From assembly GCA_943908425.1 (NCBI GenBank), contig CALTTC010000018.1, forward strand, positions 1 to 44,109: a stretch of DNA of 44,109 bases, given 5' to 3'. Both the position numbers and the translations under genes were made by a program. Below, piece after piece: positions 1 through 7,327 of the stretch (its first letter is position 1; each line of letters starts with the position of its first letter). This DNA comes from an uncultured Moraxella sp. Lineage in GTDB: Bacteria > Pseudomonadota > Gammaproteobacteria > Pseudomonadales > Moraxellaceae. The notes under the pieces were generated by a model. It did no database searches. It saw only the letters and a list, made by a program, of their open reading frames with translations, and had not been told where the DNA came from.

Positions 1-52
1 TGGTACCGACATTGACGTGGGGTTTGTTACGTTCGAACTTGGCTTTGGCCAT
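1..52 (-). CDS. tuf: Elongation factor Tu, N-terminal 17 codons (partial)
   Basis: The complement reads MAKAKFERNKPHVNVGT, the standard N-terminus of EF-Tu, the GTPase that carries aminoacyl-tRNA to the ribosome. A good ribosome-binding site (AAAGGTGA) precedes the ATG at 52. The gene runs off the left edge. It follows fusA on the same strand, the usual order of the str operon (rpsL-rpsG-fusA-tuf). Confidence 0.93.
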   Translation of the reverse strand, partial: MAKAKFERNKPHVNVGT

Positions 53-123
53 GATATTCACCTTTATTGTTACTAAAATTAATAGTTAATAGCATTGTGA
101 TTAGAAAGTCAGACTTTCAACAA

Positions 124-165
124 TTAAATTTAAATCAAACTAAGCGGTCAGAAACAACCGCTTAG
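124..165 (-). terminator. Hairpin between fusA and tuf
   Basis: A perfect 9-bp stem (CTAAGCGGT at 140-148, ACCGCTTAG at 157-165) with an 8-nt loop lies in the fusA-tuf spacer. On the minus strand it is followed by a T-rich but interrupted tract. It may be a weak terminator or attenuator that lets tuf be partly uncoupled from the operon; the T-tract is too broken for a strong call. Confidence 0.45.
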
Positions 166-202
166 CCTAGTTGCAATGGCTACTCAGTAGCCAAGCAAAA
201 CA

Positions 203-2329
203 TTACTCATCATCATCTTTAGCAGTAAATTTCTTGATGATTTCATCTGCCACGTTCTTAGGCGTTTCTTGGTACTTGGCAAATTCCATTGAATAAGTAG
301 CACGACCTTGCGACATTGAGCGCATTTGGGTCGCGTAACCAAACATCTCGGCAAGTGGTACTTCAGCACGGATGGATTTTGTACCACCAGGCAAATCGTC
401 CATACCCTGTACCATACCACGACGACGGTTCAAGTCACCCATGATATCGCCCATGTAGTCTTCTGGCGTTTCCACTTCTACTTTCATAATTGGCTCAAGT
501 AGCGCTGGGTTGGCTTGCAAGAAACCTTTTCTAAAGGCGATAGAACCCGCCATTTTAAATGACAGTTCGTCAGAGTCCACATCGTGGTAAGAACCATCAT
601 AAAGTGTCGCTTTAATACCCACCACAGGATAACCTGCCAATACGCCATTTTTCATGCGCTCTTGGATACCCTTATCAACAGCGCTGTGGTATTCTTTAGG
701 CACCACACCACCGACGACTTCTTCAGCGAACTCGTACTCTACGTCGCCAGCAGCATCAAGCGGTTCAAGACGTAACCAAACGTGACCGAACTTACCACGA
801 CCGCCCGTTTGACGTACAAACTTACCTTCCACTTCTACCGTTTGACGGATGGTTTCGCGATAGGCAACTTGTGGCGCACCAATGTTGGCTTCAACACCAA
901 ATTCACGCTTCATACGATCAACCAAGATATCTAAATGTAGCTCGCCCATGCCAGAGATGATGGTTTGTCCTGATTCTTCGTCAGTGCGTACACGGAACGA
1001 TGGGTCTTCTTTAGCAAGACGACCTAAAGCGATAGACATTTTTTCTTGGTCAGCTTTAGTTTTTGGTTCAACCGCTAAGCTAATCACAGGCTCAGGGAAT
1101 TCCATACGTTCAAGGGTAATGACATTGTCATTATCGCAAAGGGTATCACCAGTAGTTACATCTTTTAAGCCAACAAAGGCTACGATATCACCCGCGCGCA
1201 CTTCATCCACTTCGTTTTGTGAGTTGGCGTGCATCTCAACAATACGACCGATACGTTCACGCTTCATTTTTACTGGATTATAAACGCTATCACCTTGTTT
1301 GGCAACGCCTGAGTATACACGCACAAAGGTTAGGTTACCCACATATTTGTCGTTCATAATTTTAAAAGCAAGGGCGGCAAACGGCTCGTCATCAGAGGAT
1401 TTACGCGTGCCTTCGCTTTCTTCTTTGTCGTCCAAAATACCCTTAATGGCTTCAATATCATCAGGGGCAGGCAGATATTCAATGACTGCGTCAAGCATTT
1501 TTTGTACGCCTTTATTTTTAAAGGCAGTACCGCAAAGCATGGGAATAATTTCCCCTGCGATGGTACGTTGGCGAATGGCTTGCTTGATTTTCTCAATCGG
1601 CAAATCACCATTTTCCAAATATTCATCCATCAGCTCTTCGGTAGCTTCGGCAGCGGTTTCTACTAAAGCAGAGCGATACTCTTCGGCTTGAGCTTGCAAT
1701 TCACTAGGAATGTCACGCTCTTCATACTTCATGCCTTGTGATTCAACATCCCAGTAGATTGCTTTCATGGTAAGTAAGTCAATCACACCCTCAAAGTTTT
1801 CTTCGGCACCGATAGGTAGTACCACTGGCACAGGGTTGCCCCCTAGACGGGTTTTGATTTGTTCAACAACACGAAAGAAATTCGCGCCAGTTCTGTCCAT
1901 TTTATTAACAAAAGCAAGACGTGGCACTTTGTATTTGTTGGCTTGACGCCATACGGTTTCTGATTGTGGCTGTACACCACCAACCGCACAATACACCATG
2001 CACGCCCCGTCTAGCACACGCATAGAACGCTCTACTTCAATGGTAAAATCAACGTGTCCTGGGGTGTCAATGATGTTAATGCGATGCTCGGGAAATTGCT
2101 GACCCATACCTGACCAAAAGCAAGTGGTTGCCGCTGAGGTGATAGTGATACCACGCTCTTGCTCTTGCTCCATCCAGTCCATGGTCGCCGCACCTTCGTG
2201 CACTTCGCCAAGCTTGTGGTTTTTACCTGTGTAGTACAAAATACGTTCGGTAGTAGTAGTTTTACCCGCATCGATGTGGGCTGAGATACCAATGTTACGA
2301 TATCGGTTTAGGGGGGTTTTACGCGCCAT
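203..2329 (-). CDS. fusA: Elongation factor G
   Basis: EF-G is the GTPase that drives ribosomal translocation and, with the recycling factor, splits post-termination ribosomes. At 708 residues it has the normal family length. The P-loop AHIDAGKTT is at about residues 17-25, DTPGH near 90 and NKMD near 144, followed by the domain II to V sequence through to an acidic tail. The ATG at 2329 has the ribosome-binding site AGGAATT. It is the third gene of the str operon, 92 bp downstream of rpsG. The function is effectively certain from the sequence. Confidence 0.98.
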   Translation of the reverse strand: MARKTPLNRYRNIGISAHIDAGKTTTTERILYYTGKNHKLGEVHEGAATMDWMEQEQERGITITSAATTCFWSGMGQQFPEHRINIIDTPGHVDFTIEVERSMRVLDGACMVYCAVGGVQPQSETVWRQANKYKVPRLAFVNKMDRTGANFFRVVEQIKTRLGGNPVPVVLPIGAEENFEGVIDLLTMKAIYWDVESQGMKYEERDIPSELQAQAEEYRSALVETAAEATEELMDEYLENGDLPIEKIKQAIRQRTIAGEIIPMLCGTAFKNKGVQKMLDAVIEYLPAPDDIEAIKGILDDKEESEGTRKSSDDEPFAALAFKIMNDKYVGNLTFVRVYSGVAKQGDSVYNPVKMKRERIGRIVEMHANSQNEVDEVRAGDIVAFVGLKDVTTGDTLCDNDNVITLERMEFPEPVISLAVEPKTKADQEKMSIALGRLAKEDPSFRVRTDEESGQTIISGMGELHLDILVDRMKREFGVEANIGAPQVAYRETIRQTVEVEGKFVRQTGGRGKFGHVWLRLEPLDAAGDVEYEFAEEVVGGVVPKEYHSAVDKGIQERMKNGVLAGYPVVGIKATLYDGSYHDVDSDELSFKMAGSIAFRKGFLQANPALLEPIMKVEVETPEDYMGDIMGDLNRRRGMVQGMDDLPGGTKSIRAEVPLAEMFGYATQMRSMSQGRATYSMEFAKYQETPKNVADEIIKKFTAKDDDE

Positions 2330-2421
2330 AATAATTCCTAAATATTACTATAAATTTTGACAAAGGGATTGCAAAGACAGTCCTCACAATCCCTAATGTT
2401 GCATTACTTGACAATCGCCAA

Positions 2422-2895
2422 TTAGAAACGATAGTGCGAGAATGCTTTGTTGGCATCTGCCATACGGTGCACATCGTCACGTTTTTTGATGGCGGCGCCT
2501 TTACCTTCAGCGGCATCGCCAAGCTCAGCTGCCAAGCGTAGTGCCATTGATTTTTCAGAACGCTTAGCGGCAGCATCGGCAAGCCAGCGCATTGCCAAGG
2601 CGGTACGACGGGAGGGGCGTACTTCCATAGGCACTTGGTAGGTGGCACCACCCACACGGCGGGCTTTCACTTCCACAGTTGGGCGCACTTTTTCTAGTAC
2701 ATCTTCAAAAAAACTAACAGGGTCTTCCACGTTACGTTTTTTGGCAACGGTTTCTAACGCTCCATAAACAATTTTTTCGGCGACTGATTTTTTACCATCA
2801 ACCATTACGTGGTTGATAAATTTGGCAATCGTTTGGCTACCAAATTTTGGATCTGGTAGAATCTCACGAGCAGCAACGACACGACGTCTAGGCAT
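2422..2895 (-). CDS. rpsG: 30S ribosomal protein S7
   Basis: S7 is a primary 16S rRNA-binding protein of the 30S head and, in enterobacteria, the translational repressor of the str operon. The protein is 157 residues (family about 156) and begins MPRRRVVAAREILPDPKFGS, a typical S7 start. It lies between rpsL and fusA. The ribosome-binding site upstream of the ATG at 2895 is an AAGGAT-type sequence. The rpsL-rpsG spacer contains a hairpin that could be the feedback site (separate entry). Confidence 0.98.
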   Translation of the reverse strand: MPRRRVVAAREILPDPKFGSQTIAKFINHVMVDGKKSVAEKIVYGALETVAKKRNVEDPVSFFEDVLEKVRPTVEVKARRVGGATYQVPMEVRPSRRTALAMRWLADAAAKRSEKSMALRLAAELGDAAEGKGAAIKKRDDVHRMADANKAFSHYRF

Positions 2896-2944
2896 ATTTT
2901 ATCCTTATTTCTTCAGGGTAACTCTGGCATAGTTGGTTAGCCAG

Positions 2945-2985
2945 CCTTACTGCCTAAATTCTTAAATAGAAAGTTTAGGCACAGT
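2945..2985 (-). promoter_or_regulatory. Hairpin in rpsL-rpsG spacer, possible S7 feedback site
   Basis: TGCCTAAA (2951-2958) and TTTAGGCA (2974-2981) form a perfect 8-bp stem, and the arms extend outward with bulges. In E. coli the rpsL-rpsG spacer of the str mRNA is the target of S7 autoregulation. The position fits that role here, but sequence identity with the E. coli site is not claimed. With no T-tract it is unlikely to be a terminator. Confidence 0.4.
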
Positions 2986-3004
2986 TAATGTGAATGGTTT
3001 ACGC

Positions 3005-3376
3005 TTATTTAGGGCGTTTTGCACCATATTTTGAACGACCTTGCTTACGGTCTTTAACACCCGCACAGTCTAATGCACCGCGCACAGTGTGATAACGCAC
3101 ACCTGGCAAGTCTTTTACACGACCACCACGGATTAGCACGACACTATGCTCTTGCAAGTTATGCCCTTCACCGCCGATATAGCTTGACACTTCATAGCCT
3201 GACGTTAGACGCACACGGCATACTTTACGCATCGCTGAGTTCGGCTTTTTAGGGGTGGTGGTATAGACACGAGTACAAACGCCACGACGTTGTGGGCACG
3301 CTTGTAGTGCTGGTACTTTTGATTTTTCCTTAACGGTCTTACGACCTTTTCGGATAAGTTGGTTTGTAGTTGCCAT
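3005..3376 (-). CDS. rpsL: 30S ribosomal protein S12
   Basis: S12 sits at the decoding centre and controls translational accuracy. The protein is 123 residues from MATTNQLIRKGRK to YGAKRPK, matching the family length. I chose the ATG at 3376 because it gives the canonical MAT start; an in-frame TTG two codons upstream (3382) sits nearer the GGGAGA ribosome-binding site and cannot be excluded. The streptomycin-relevant segments TTTPKKPNSA and GGRVKDLPG carry wild-type lysines, so no classical rpsL resistance mutation is seen. It is the first gene of the operon. Confidence 0.98.
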   Translation of the reverse strand: MATTNQLIRKGRKTVKEKSKVPALQACPQRRGVCTRVYTTTPKKPNSAMRKVCRVRLTSGYEVSSYIGGEGHNLQEHSVVLIRGGRVKDLPGVRYHTVRGALDCAGVKDRKQGRSKYGAKRPK

Positions 3377-3453
3377 AGGCAAATTTCTCCCGTTGATTCA
3401 ATTTTTTTGGTAAAAATAGCAAATAATACCAAATCCCATTTTTAGGATACGGC

Positions 3454-3482
3454 ATTATAGGTGTTATTGCTACAAAATTCAA
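3454..3482 (-). promoter_or_regulatory. Promoter of the str operon
   Basis: On the minus strand TTGAAT (3477-3482) is followed after exactly 17 bp by a perfect TATAAT (3454-3459). It lies about 78 bp upstream of rpsL, and no other gene lies between. This is a near-consensus sigma-70 promoter, as expected for ribosomal genes. Confidence 0.75.
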
Positions 3483-3561
3483 GGGGTAGCGTGCAATTTT
3501 CCCTAAAACTATGCGAAAGGAATCAAGCATCTACCCCAAAGCCTAACCAATATCGGCGATA

Positions 3562-5679
3562 TTAGTGGTTTGTGTCACCGTTGTCGGTCGTGTCTGTTGG
3601 TAAGGAGATTGTACGTTTATCCTCCAACAAGCCAGAGACTGTCTGACCAGCAAACGTCGCTTTGGCAACGCCCAACACTTCTTCAATCAGTTCATTATTG
3701 TAATGTACTGCTACGGCACTTGCGCCGATTGGCAATACATAATGCAACCACGCAAAGTTAAACTTATCTAGATTAACATAGCGGGCGATGACGTCAAACT
3801 GCTCACTGTAGCTACGGTTTTGGTATTTTTCGCCGATATTTTTTAGCTCATCAATCAAGCTTGTGCCTTGGGCGTTTTTCAGTACGCTATTGCCTAGGGC
3901 AAGAGCTGTCATTACCACTTGCTTTTCTTGCAATTTATCCAAATCACACTGCGACAAGATACCATACGCTAATTGACTACCCTCTTTGCCTGTCAATGGC
4001 TTATCATAAATCATGGATAGTTGATAGACGCTTTTTAGCGATACCATAAGTAGCCAAGCGGTATCGGCGATAACGCCTTTTAAACCCATAAGCCCTGTCA
4101 CACCGCCTAGTGTTGCCAAGGCACGGTTTTGGTTACTGATGTCTTCGGCAAACTGTTCACGCTCGGCATCTGATAGGCTACGCACACGAGCAAAGCGGTC
4201 ATCTTTTGCCAAATCACTACTCGCCCAGTTACTCGCCCAATCTGCCAATTTGCTATAGATCGCTTCACTCACTGCGTTCATTTTCTCGTCAGAAACAAAC
4301 TTACCCAATAGAGTGGTAGCTGCAACTGCCTTAGCGCCTAATAGTTCTTGTCCAAATTGTTTGCCTTGGCGTTTAAAGGCATCGGGGGCAAAGTTGTCTT
4401 GTGATAAATCTACTGCATTATGTGTTTTATCTTTTGAGGCATAAACACTAGCAAAATACGCCCCAACTGCGGCAAGCTTGCCTGCCAAGCCTTTGCCGTG
4501 CTTGTCTTCATCATAGCTGGCACTGGCTTCTTCAAACTTATCTAGTAGCTCATCTTTTTTGGCAAGTAGTTCTTCTTTGGCAGCTTGCAATCGGTCTTGC
4601 AAGGCTTCTGTTTCGCTGTCTAATGCCTCTTTTTGTTCATCCAAAAAGGTCTCTGCTTGCTCTTTTTTCTCGCTTAGCGTGTCTTTTGTGCTATCCAATG
4701 TCTCATTGGCACTGTCTTTGACTTCGGCGATTTTTTCTTCGGCGGTTTCTTTTACGCTATGCACTTTGTCTTTTAGTCCATCAAGCAATTCACCAGCATA
4801 ATTTTTGGCACTGGCGATTTTTTCTTCGGCAAGTTCTTTAAGTCCTGCGACTTTTTCGCTGGCTTTTTCTTGTAAATCATGGGCTTTATCTTTGGCGCTG
4901 TCAATTTTATCATTTACCTGTTCTTTAACATCGGCAACTTTTTCTTGTACAGCCGTTTTGCCTTCTTCGGCTTTATCAGTAACGTCCGCGACCAATTGTT
5001 CGGCTTTATCCTTTGCTGTATCTACTTTATCGCTTACTTGCTCTTTGGTGTCGCTTACTAGCTGTTCGGCTTTGTCTTTGACATTATCAACCGTATAGGC
5101 AACCTGTTCTTTGACATCAGCGACCTTGTCTTGTACCGTTGCTTTACCTTCTTCAGCTTTATCGGTGATATCGGCTACCACTTGTTCGGCTTTATCTTTT
5201 ACCGCATCTACCTTATCGTTTGCTTGTTCTTTAGTATCTTTTGCTAATTGCTCGGCTTGGTCTTTAACGCTGTCAATCTTGTCGCCTACTTGCGCTTTAA
5301 CATCGGCAACTTTTTCTTGCACGACAGCTTTACCCTCTTGGGCTTTATCTTTTACCGTATCTATTTTGTCACTTACTTGCGCTTTGGCGTTGTCAGCGAC
5401 TTCCTTAGCCTTTTCTTGCGTGGCTTCAAGTGTATCAGCAATTTCGGGCAATTCGTCCGCCAACTCTTTGGCTTTTTCTTCACCAAGAACGTTTACAACA
5501 TTCTCTGCCAAGACTTTCGTTTGGTCGTTGTCCTCATCTGTCGGCTCGTCTTTGTGAGTAACTTTCACAACCGCGACACTAGCAACAGCCTCATTTTTAG
5601 ATTGTAAATCAGCCTCTAGCACTTCAATGTCTTGTGGATCAACGTCAATTTCTTTGGCAATTTCTTGTTTTGTGGTCAT
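3562..5679 (-). CDS. LEA-like repeat protein with C-terminal EcsC-like domain
   Basis: The 705-residue protein has three parts. Residues 1-110 are acidic. Residues about 113-390 are low-complexity, Lys/Asp/Glu/Ala-rich amphipathic sequence; within it a 62-residue unit (AEEGKATVQDKVADVKEQV and onward) is repeated at 113-174 and 175-236 and partly after that, resembling LEA or apolipoprotein-like helices. Residues about 395-690 resemble the EcsC family, with LATLGGVTGLMGLKGVIADT and a hydrophobic segment before YQLSMIYDK. No signal peptide is visible, so it is probably cytoplasmic or membrane-peripheral. The ATG at 5679 has a good AGGAG site. The role is unknown: the LEA-like part suggests membrane or stress protection, and EcsC-family function is poorly defined. 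Confidence 0.75.
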   Translation of the reverse strand: MTTKQEIAKEIDVDPQDIEVLEADLQSKNEAVASVAVVKVTHKDEPTDEDNDQTKVLAENVVNVLGEEKAKELADELPEIADTLEATQEKAKEVADNAKAQVSDKIDTVKDKAQEGKAVVQEKVADVKAQVGDKIDSVKDQAEQLAKDTKEQANDKVDAVKDKAEQVVADITDKAEEGKATVQDKVADVKEQVAYTVDNVKDKAEQLVSDTKEQVSDKVDTAKDKAEQLVADVTDKAEEGKTAVQEKVADVKEQVNDKIDSAKDKAHDLQEKASEKVAGLKELAEEKIASAKNYAGELLDGLKDKVHSVKETAEEKIAEVKDSANETLDSTKDTLSEKKEQAETFLDEQKEALDSETEALQDRLQAAKEELLAKKDELLDKFEEASASYDEDKHGKGLAGKLAAVGAYFASVYASKDKTHNAVDLSQDNFAPDAFKRQGKQFGQELLGAKAVAATTLLGKFVSDEKMNAVSEAIYSKLADWASNWASSDLAKDDRFARVRSLSDAEREQFAEDISNQNRALATLGGVTGLMGLKGVIADTAWLLMVSLKSVYQLSMIYDKPLTGKEGSQLAYGILSQCDLDKLQEKQVVMTALALGNSVLKNAQGTSLIDELKNIGEKYQNRSYSEQFDVIARYVNLDKFNFAWLHYVLPIGASAVAVHYNNELIEEVLGVAKATFAGQTVSGLLEDKRTISLPTDTTDNGDTNH
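4870..5343 (-). repeat. 186-bp coding tandem repeats (62-residue units)
   Basis: Within the LEA/EcsC gene, two complete units (5343-5158 and 5157-4972) and about half of a third encode the same 62-residue pattern. Each contains the motifs EGKxxVQxKVADVK, KDxAEQL and DKVDxxKDKAEQ. The copies are diverged but in register, so unit number could vary between strains by slippage or recombination without breaking the frame. Confidence 0.7.
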
Positions 5680-5732
5680 GGCTTAGCTCCTATTAATAGA
5701 TAAGTTCTATCATACCCAATTTTTAATAAAAT

Positions 5733-5761
5733 TGTATAGTGGAATTGTTACTTTTTGGCAA
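5733..5761 (-). promoter_or_regulatory. Promoter of the LEA/EcsC gene, divergent
   Basis: On the minus strand TTGCCA (5756-5761), a 17-bp spacer and TATACA (5733-5738) point toward the gene starting at 5679. The -35 box overlaps that of the opposite-strand fabB promoter on a shared TTGGCAA/TTGCCAA sequence, so the two promoters probably compete or are co-regulated. A second possible -10 box (TATGAT) lies nearer the gene. Confidence 0.5.
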
Positions 5762-5783
5762 AGTTTTTAAATTATGCTAAAAT
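5755..5783 (+). promoter_or_regulatory. fabB promoter
   Basis: TTGGCA (5755-5760), a 17-bp spacer and TAAAAT (5778-5783) preceded by TGC (extended -10) give a strong sigma-70 promoter. It ends about 31 bp before the fabB ATG at 5815. The -35 box overlaps that of the divergent promoter. Confidence 0.65.
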
Positions 5784-5814
5784 AAAACAATTATTCACCA
5801 AAATTTGGACAGCG

Positions 5815-7041
5815 ATGACACGCGTGGTAATTACAGGTTTGGGCATTGTCTCGTGCATTGGCAATGACACCGATACCGTTCTTGAACGATTAAAAACAGG
5901 GCAATCAGGGCTTAGTTTTAATAAAAGTTACGATGAACACGGCTTTAAATCCAAAGTATCAGGCTCTATTGACAAAGACAGCTTAGATACCACAGGCATT
6001 GACAGAAAATTAAAACGCTTTATGAGCGATGCCAGTCTTTATGCTTATTTAAGTGCCTTGCAAGCCTTAAAACACGCCAATTTGTCGCTTGATACCATTG
6101 CCCATAATCCAAGAGTTGCCTTGGTGGCAGGCTCTGGTGGTGCAAGCAGTTTTGATGTGGTCAGTGCCGTTGATGCGATGCGACAAAAAGGCTTAAAAGG
6201 CGTGGGGGCAATGGCAGTACCCAAAACAATGGGCAGTACGGTATCGGCAAATTTGGCAACAGGGCTAAAAATTCAAGGGTTGTCGTATTCTATTTCGTCT
6301 GCTTGTGCCACGTCCACACACTGCGTTGGCAATGCAATGGAGCTGATTTTGCTTGGCAAAGCTGATGTGGTATTGGCAGGGGGCGGAGAAGCTGAGCATT
6401 GGACACAATCTTGTATGTTTGATGCGATGGGGGCGATGAGTACCAATTTTAACGACACCCCTACTAAGGCGAGCCGTCCTTATGATGTCAATCGTGATGG
6501 CTTTGTCATTGCTGGCGGTGGCGGTATGGTGGTTCTAGAAAGCCTAGAACACGCCAAAGAAAGGGGGGCAGTGATTTTGGCGGAACTGACAGGCTATGGG
6601 GCAAGCTCTGATGGCGACCAAATGGTTGCACCAAGTGGTGAAGGAGCCATTCGCTGTATGCAAACCGCCCTTGCCCAAGCAGGACTTAGCACGGTAGATT
6701 ATGTCAATACCCACGGCACTAGCACGCCAATTGGCGATAAAACTGAGCTTTTGGCACTAAAAACCGCTTTTGGGCATACCAATTACGCCATCAGCTCAAC
6801 GAAGTCAATGACGGGGCATAGTCTTGGGGCGGTAGGCGTGCAAGAGCTGATTTATTGCGTGCTTATGCTACAAAATAATTTTATCGCCCCAACCATCAAC
6901 ATTGAATGTCTTGATGAAACCGCAAAGACATTTGACATTGTACAAACGACACGCTCTGCCACGCTTGACACCATAATGACCAACAGTTTTGGGTTTGGCG
7001 GGACGAATGCCACGCTCATTATTGAACGTTTTAAGCCTTAA
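5815..7041 (+). CDS. fabB: 3-oxoacyl-ACP synthase I (beta-ketoacyl-ACP synthase)
   Basis: FabB condenses malonyl-ACP with acyl-ACP in type II fatty acid elongation and is needed for unsaturated fatty acids. From the ATG at 5815 (MTRVVITGLGIVS) the protein has 408 residues, close to E. coli FabB. The Cys-His-His triad is present: C164 in SISSACATSTH, H300 in NTHGTSTPIGD and H335 in MTGHSLGAVG. An in-frame start 20 codons upstream would lie inside the promoter, so the MTR start is preferred. The Shine-Dalgarno sequence is weak (GGACAG). It is transcribed alone. Confidence 0.95.
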   Translation: MTRVVITGLGIVSCIGNDTDTVLERLKTGQSGLSFNKSYDEHGFKSKVSGSIDKDSLDTTGIDRKLKRFMSDASLYAYLSALQALKHANLSLDTIAHNPRVALVAGSGGASSFDVVSAVDAMRQKGLKGVGAMAVPKTMGSTVSANLATGLKIQGLSYSISSACATSTHCVGNAMELILLGKADVVLAGGGEAEHWTQSCMFDAMGAMSTNFNDTPTKASRPYDVNRDGFVIAGGGGMVVLESLEHAKERGAVILAELTGYGASSDGDQMVAPSGEGAIRCMQTALAQAGLSTVDYVNTHGTSTPIGDKTELLALKTAFGHTNYAISSTKSMTGHSLGAVGVQELIYCVLMLQNNFIAPTINIECLDETAKTFDIVQTTRSATLDTIMTNSFGFGGTNATLIIERFKP

Positions 7042-7087
7042 TACTTAAGCTTTAATACTCAAACTCCAACATTTAAGCTTTAATACT
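7031..7087 (+). repeat. TTAAGCTTTAATACT short repeats
   Basis: TTAAGCTTTAATACT occurs at 7045-7059 and 7073-7087, and a one-mismatch copy (TTAAGCCTTAATACT, 7031-7045) overlaps the fabB stop codon. The rest of the 286-bp fabB-etfD gap is AT-rich with many further TTAAGCTT-like words. This looks like decayed short-repeat expansion; no gene is seen in the gap. Confidence 0.55.
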
Positions 7088-7123
7088 TCAATTTATGCTT
7101 AAATCTATGCTTAAACTTTGATA

Positions 7124-7172
7124 AAAAAACTTAAGCTTGATAAACCCCTAGGTTAATAGGTTAATCAAGCTT
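7124..7172 (-). terminator. Terminator between convergent fabB and etfD
   Basis: AAGCTTGATAAACC (7133-7146) pairs with GGTTAATCAAGCTT (7159-7172) with one mismatch. On the minus strand the hairpin is followed within a few bases by seven T residues, which suits termination of etfD. It may also serve fabB, although the plus side has no T-tract. Confidence 0.6.
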
Positions 7173-7327
7173 AGTTAAATCCAAATCTTGGTTAAATCCA
7201 AACTCAAGCAAACCAAGCTTAGTCAAACATTAGGCAGACCCAAACATTGGCTAACAAATCCAAGCGATAATCAAATATTAGGACAACTAAGCCTTAGGGT
7301 AACTTAGATAACCAAGTATCAGGATAA

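Noticed and set aside
4559..5557. Long plus-strand frames opposite the LEA/EcsC gene
   Set aside because: They are Ser/Leu/Phe-rich mirror frames of the repetitive Lys/Asp/Glu codons on the minus strand, without ribosome-binding sites. Only the minus-strand protein makes sense.
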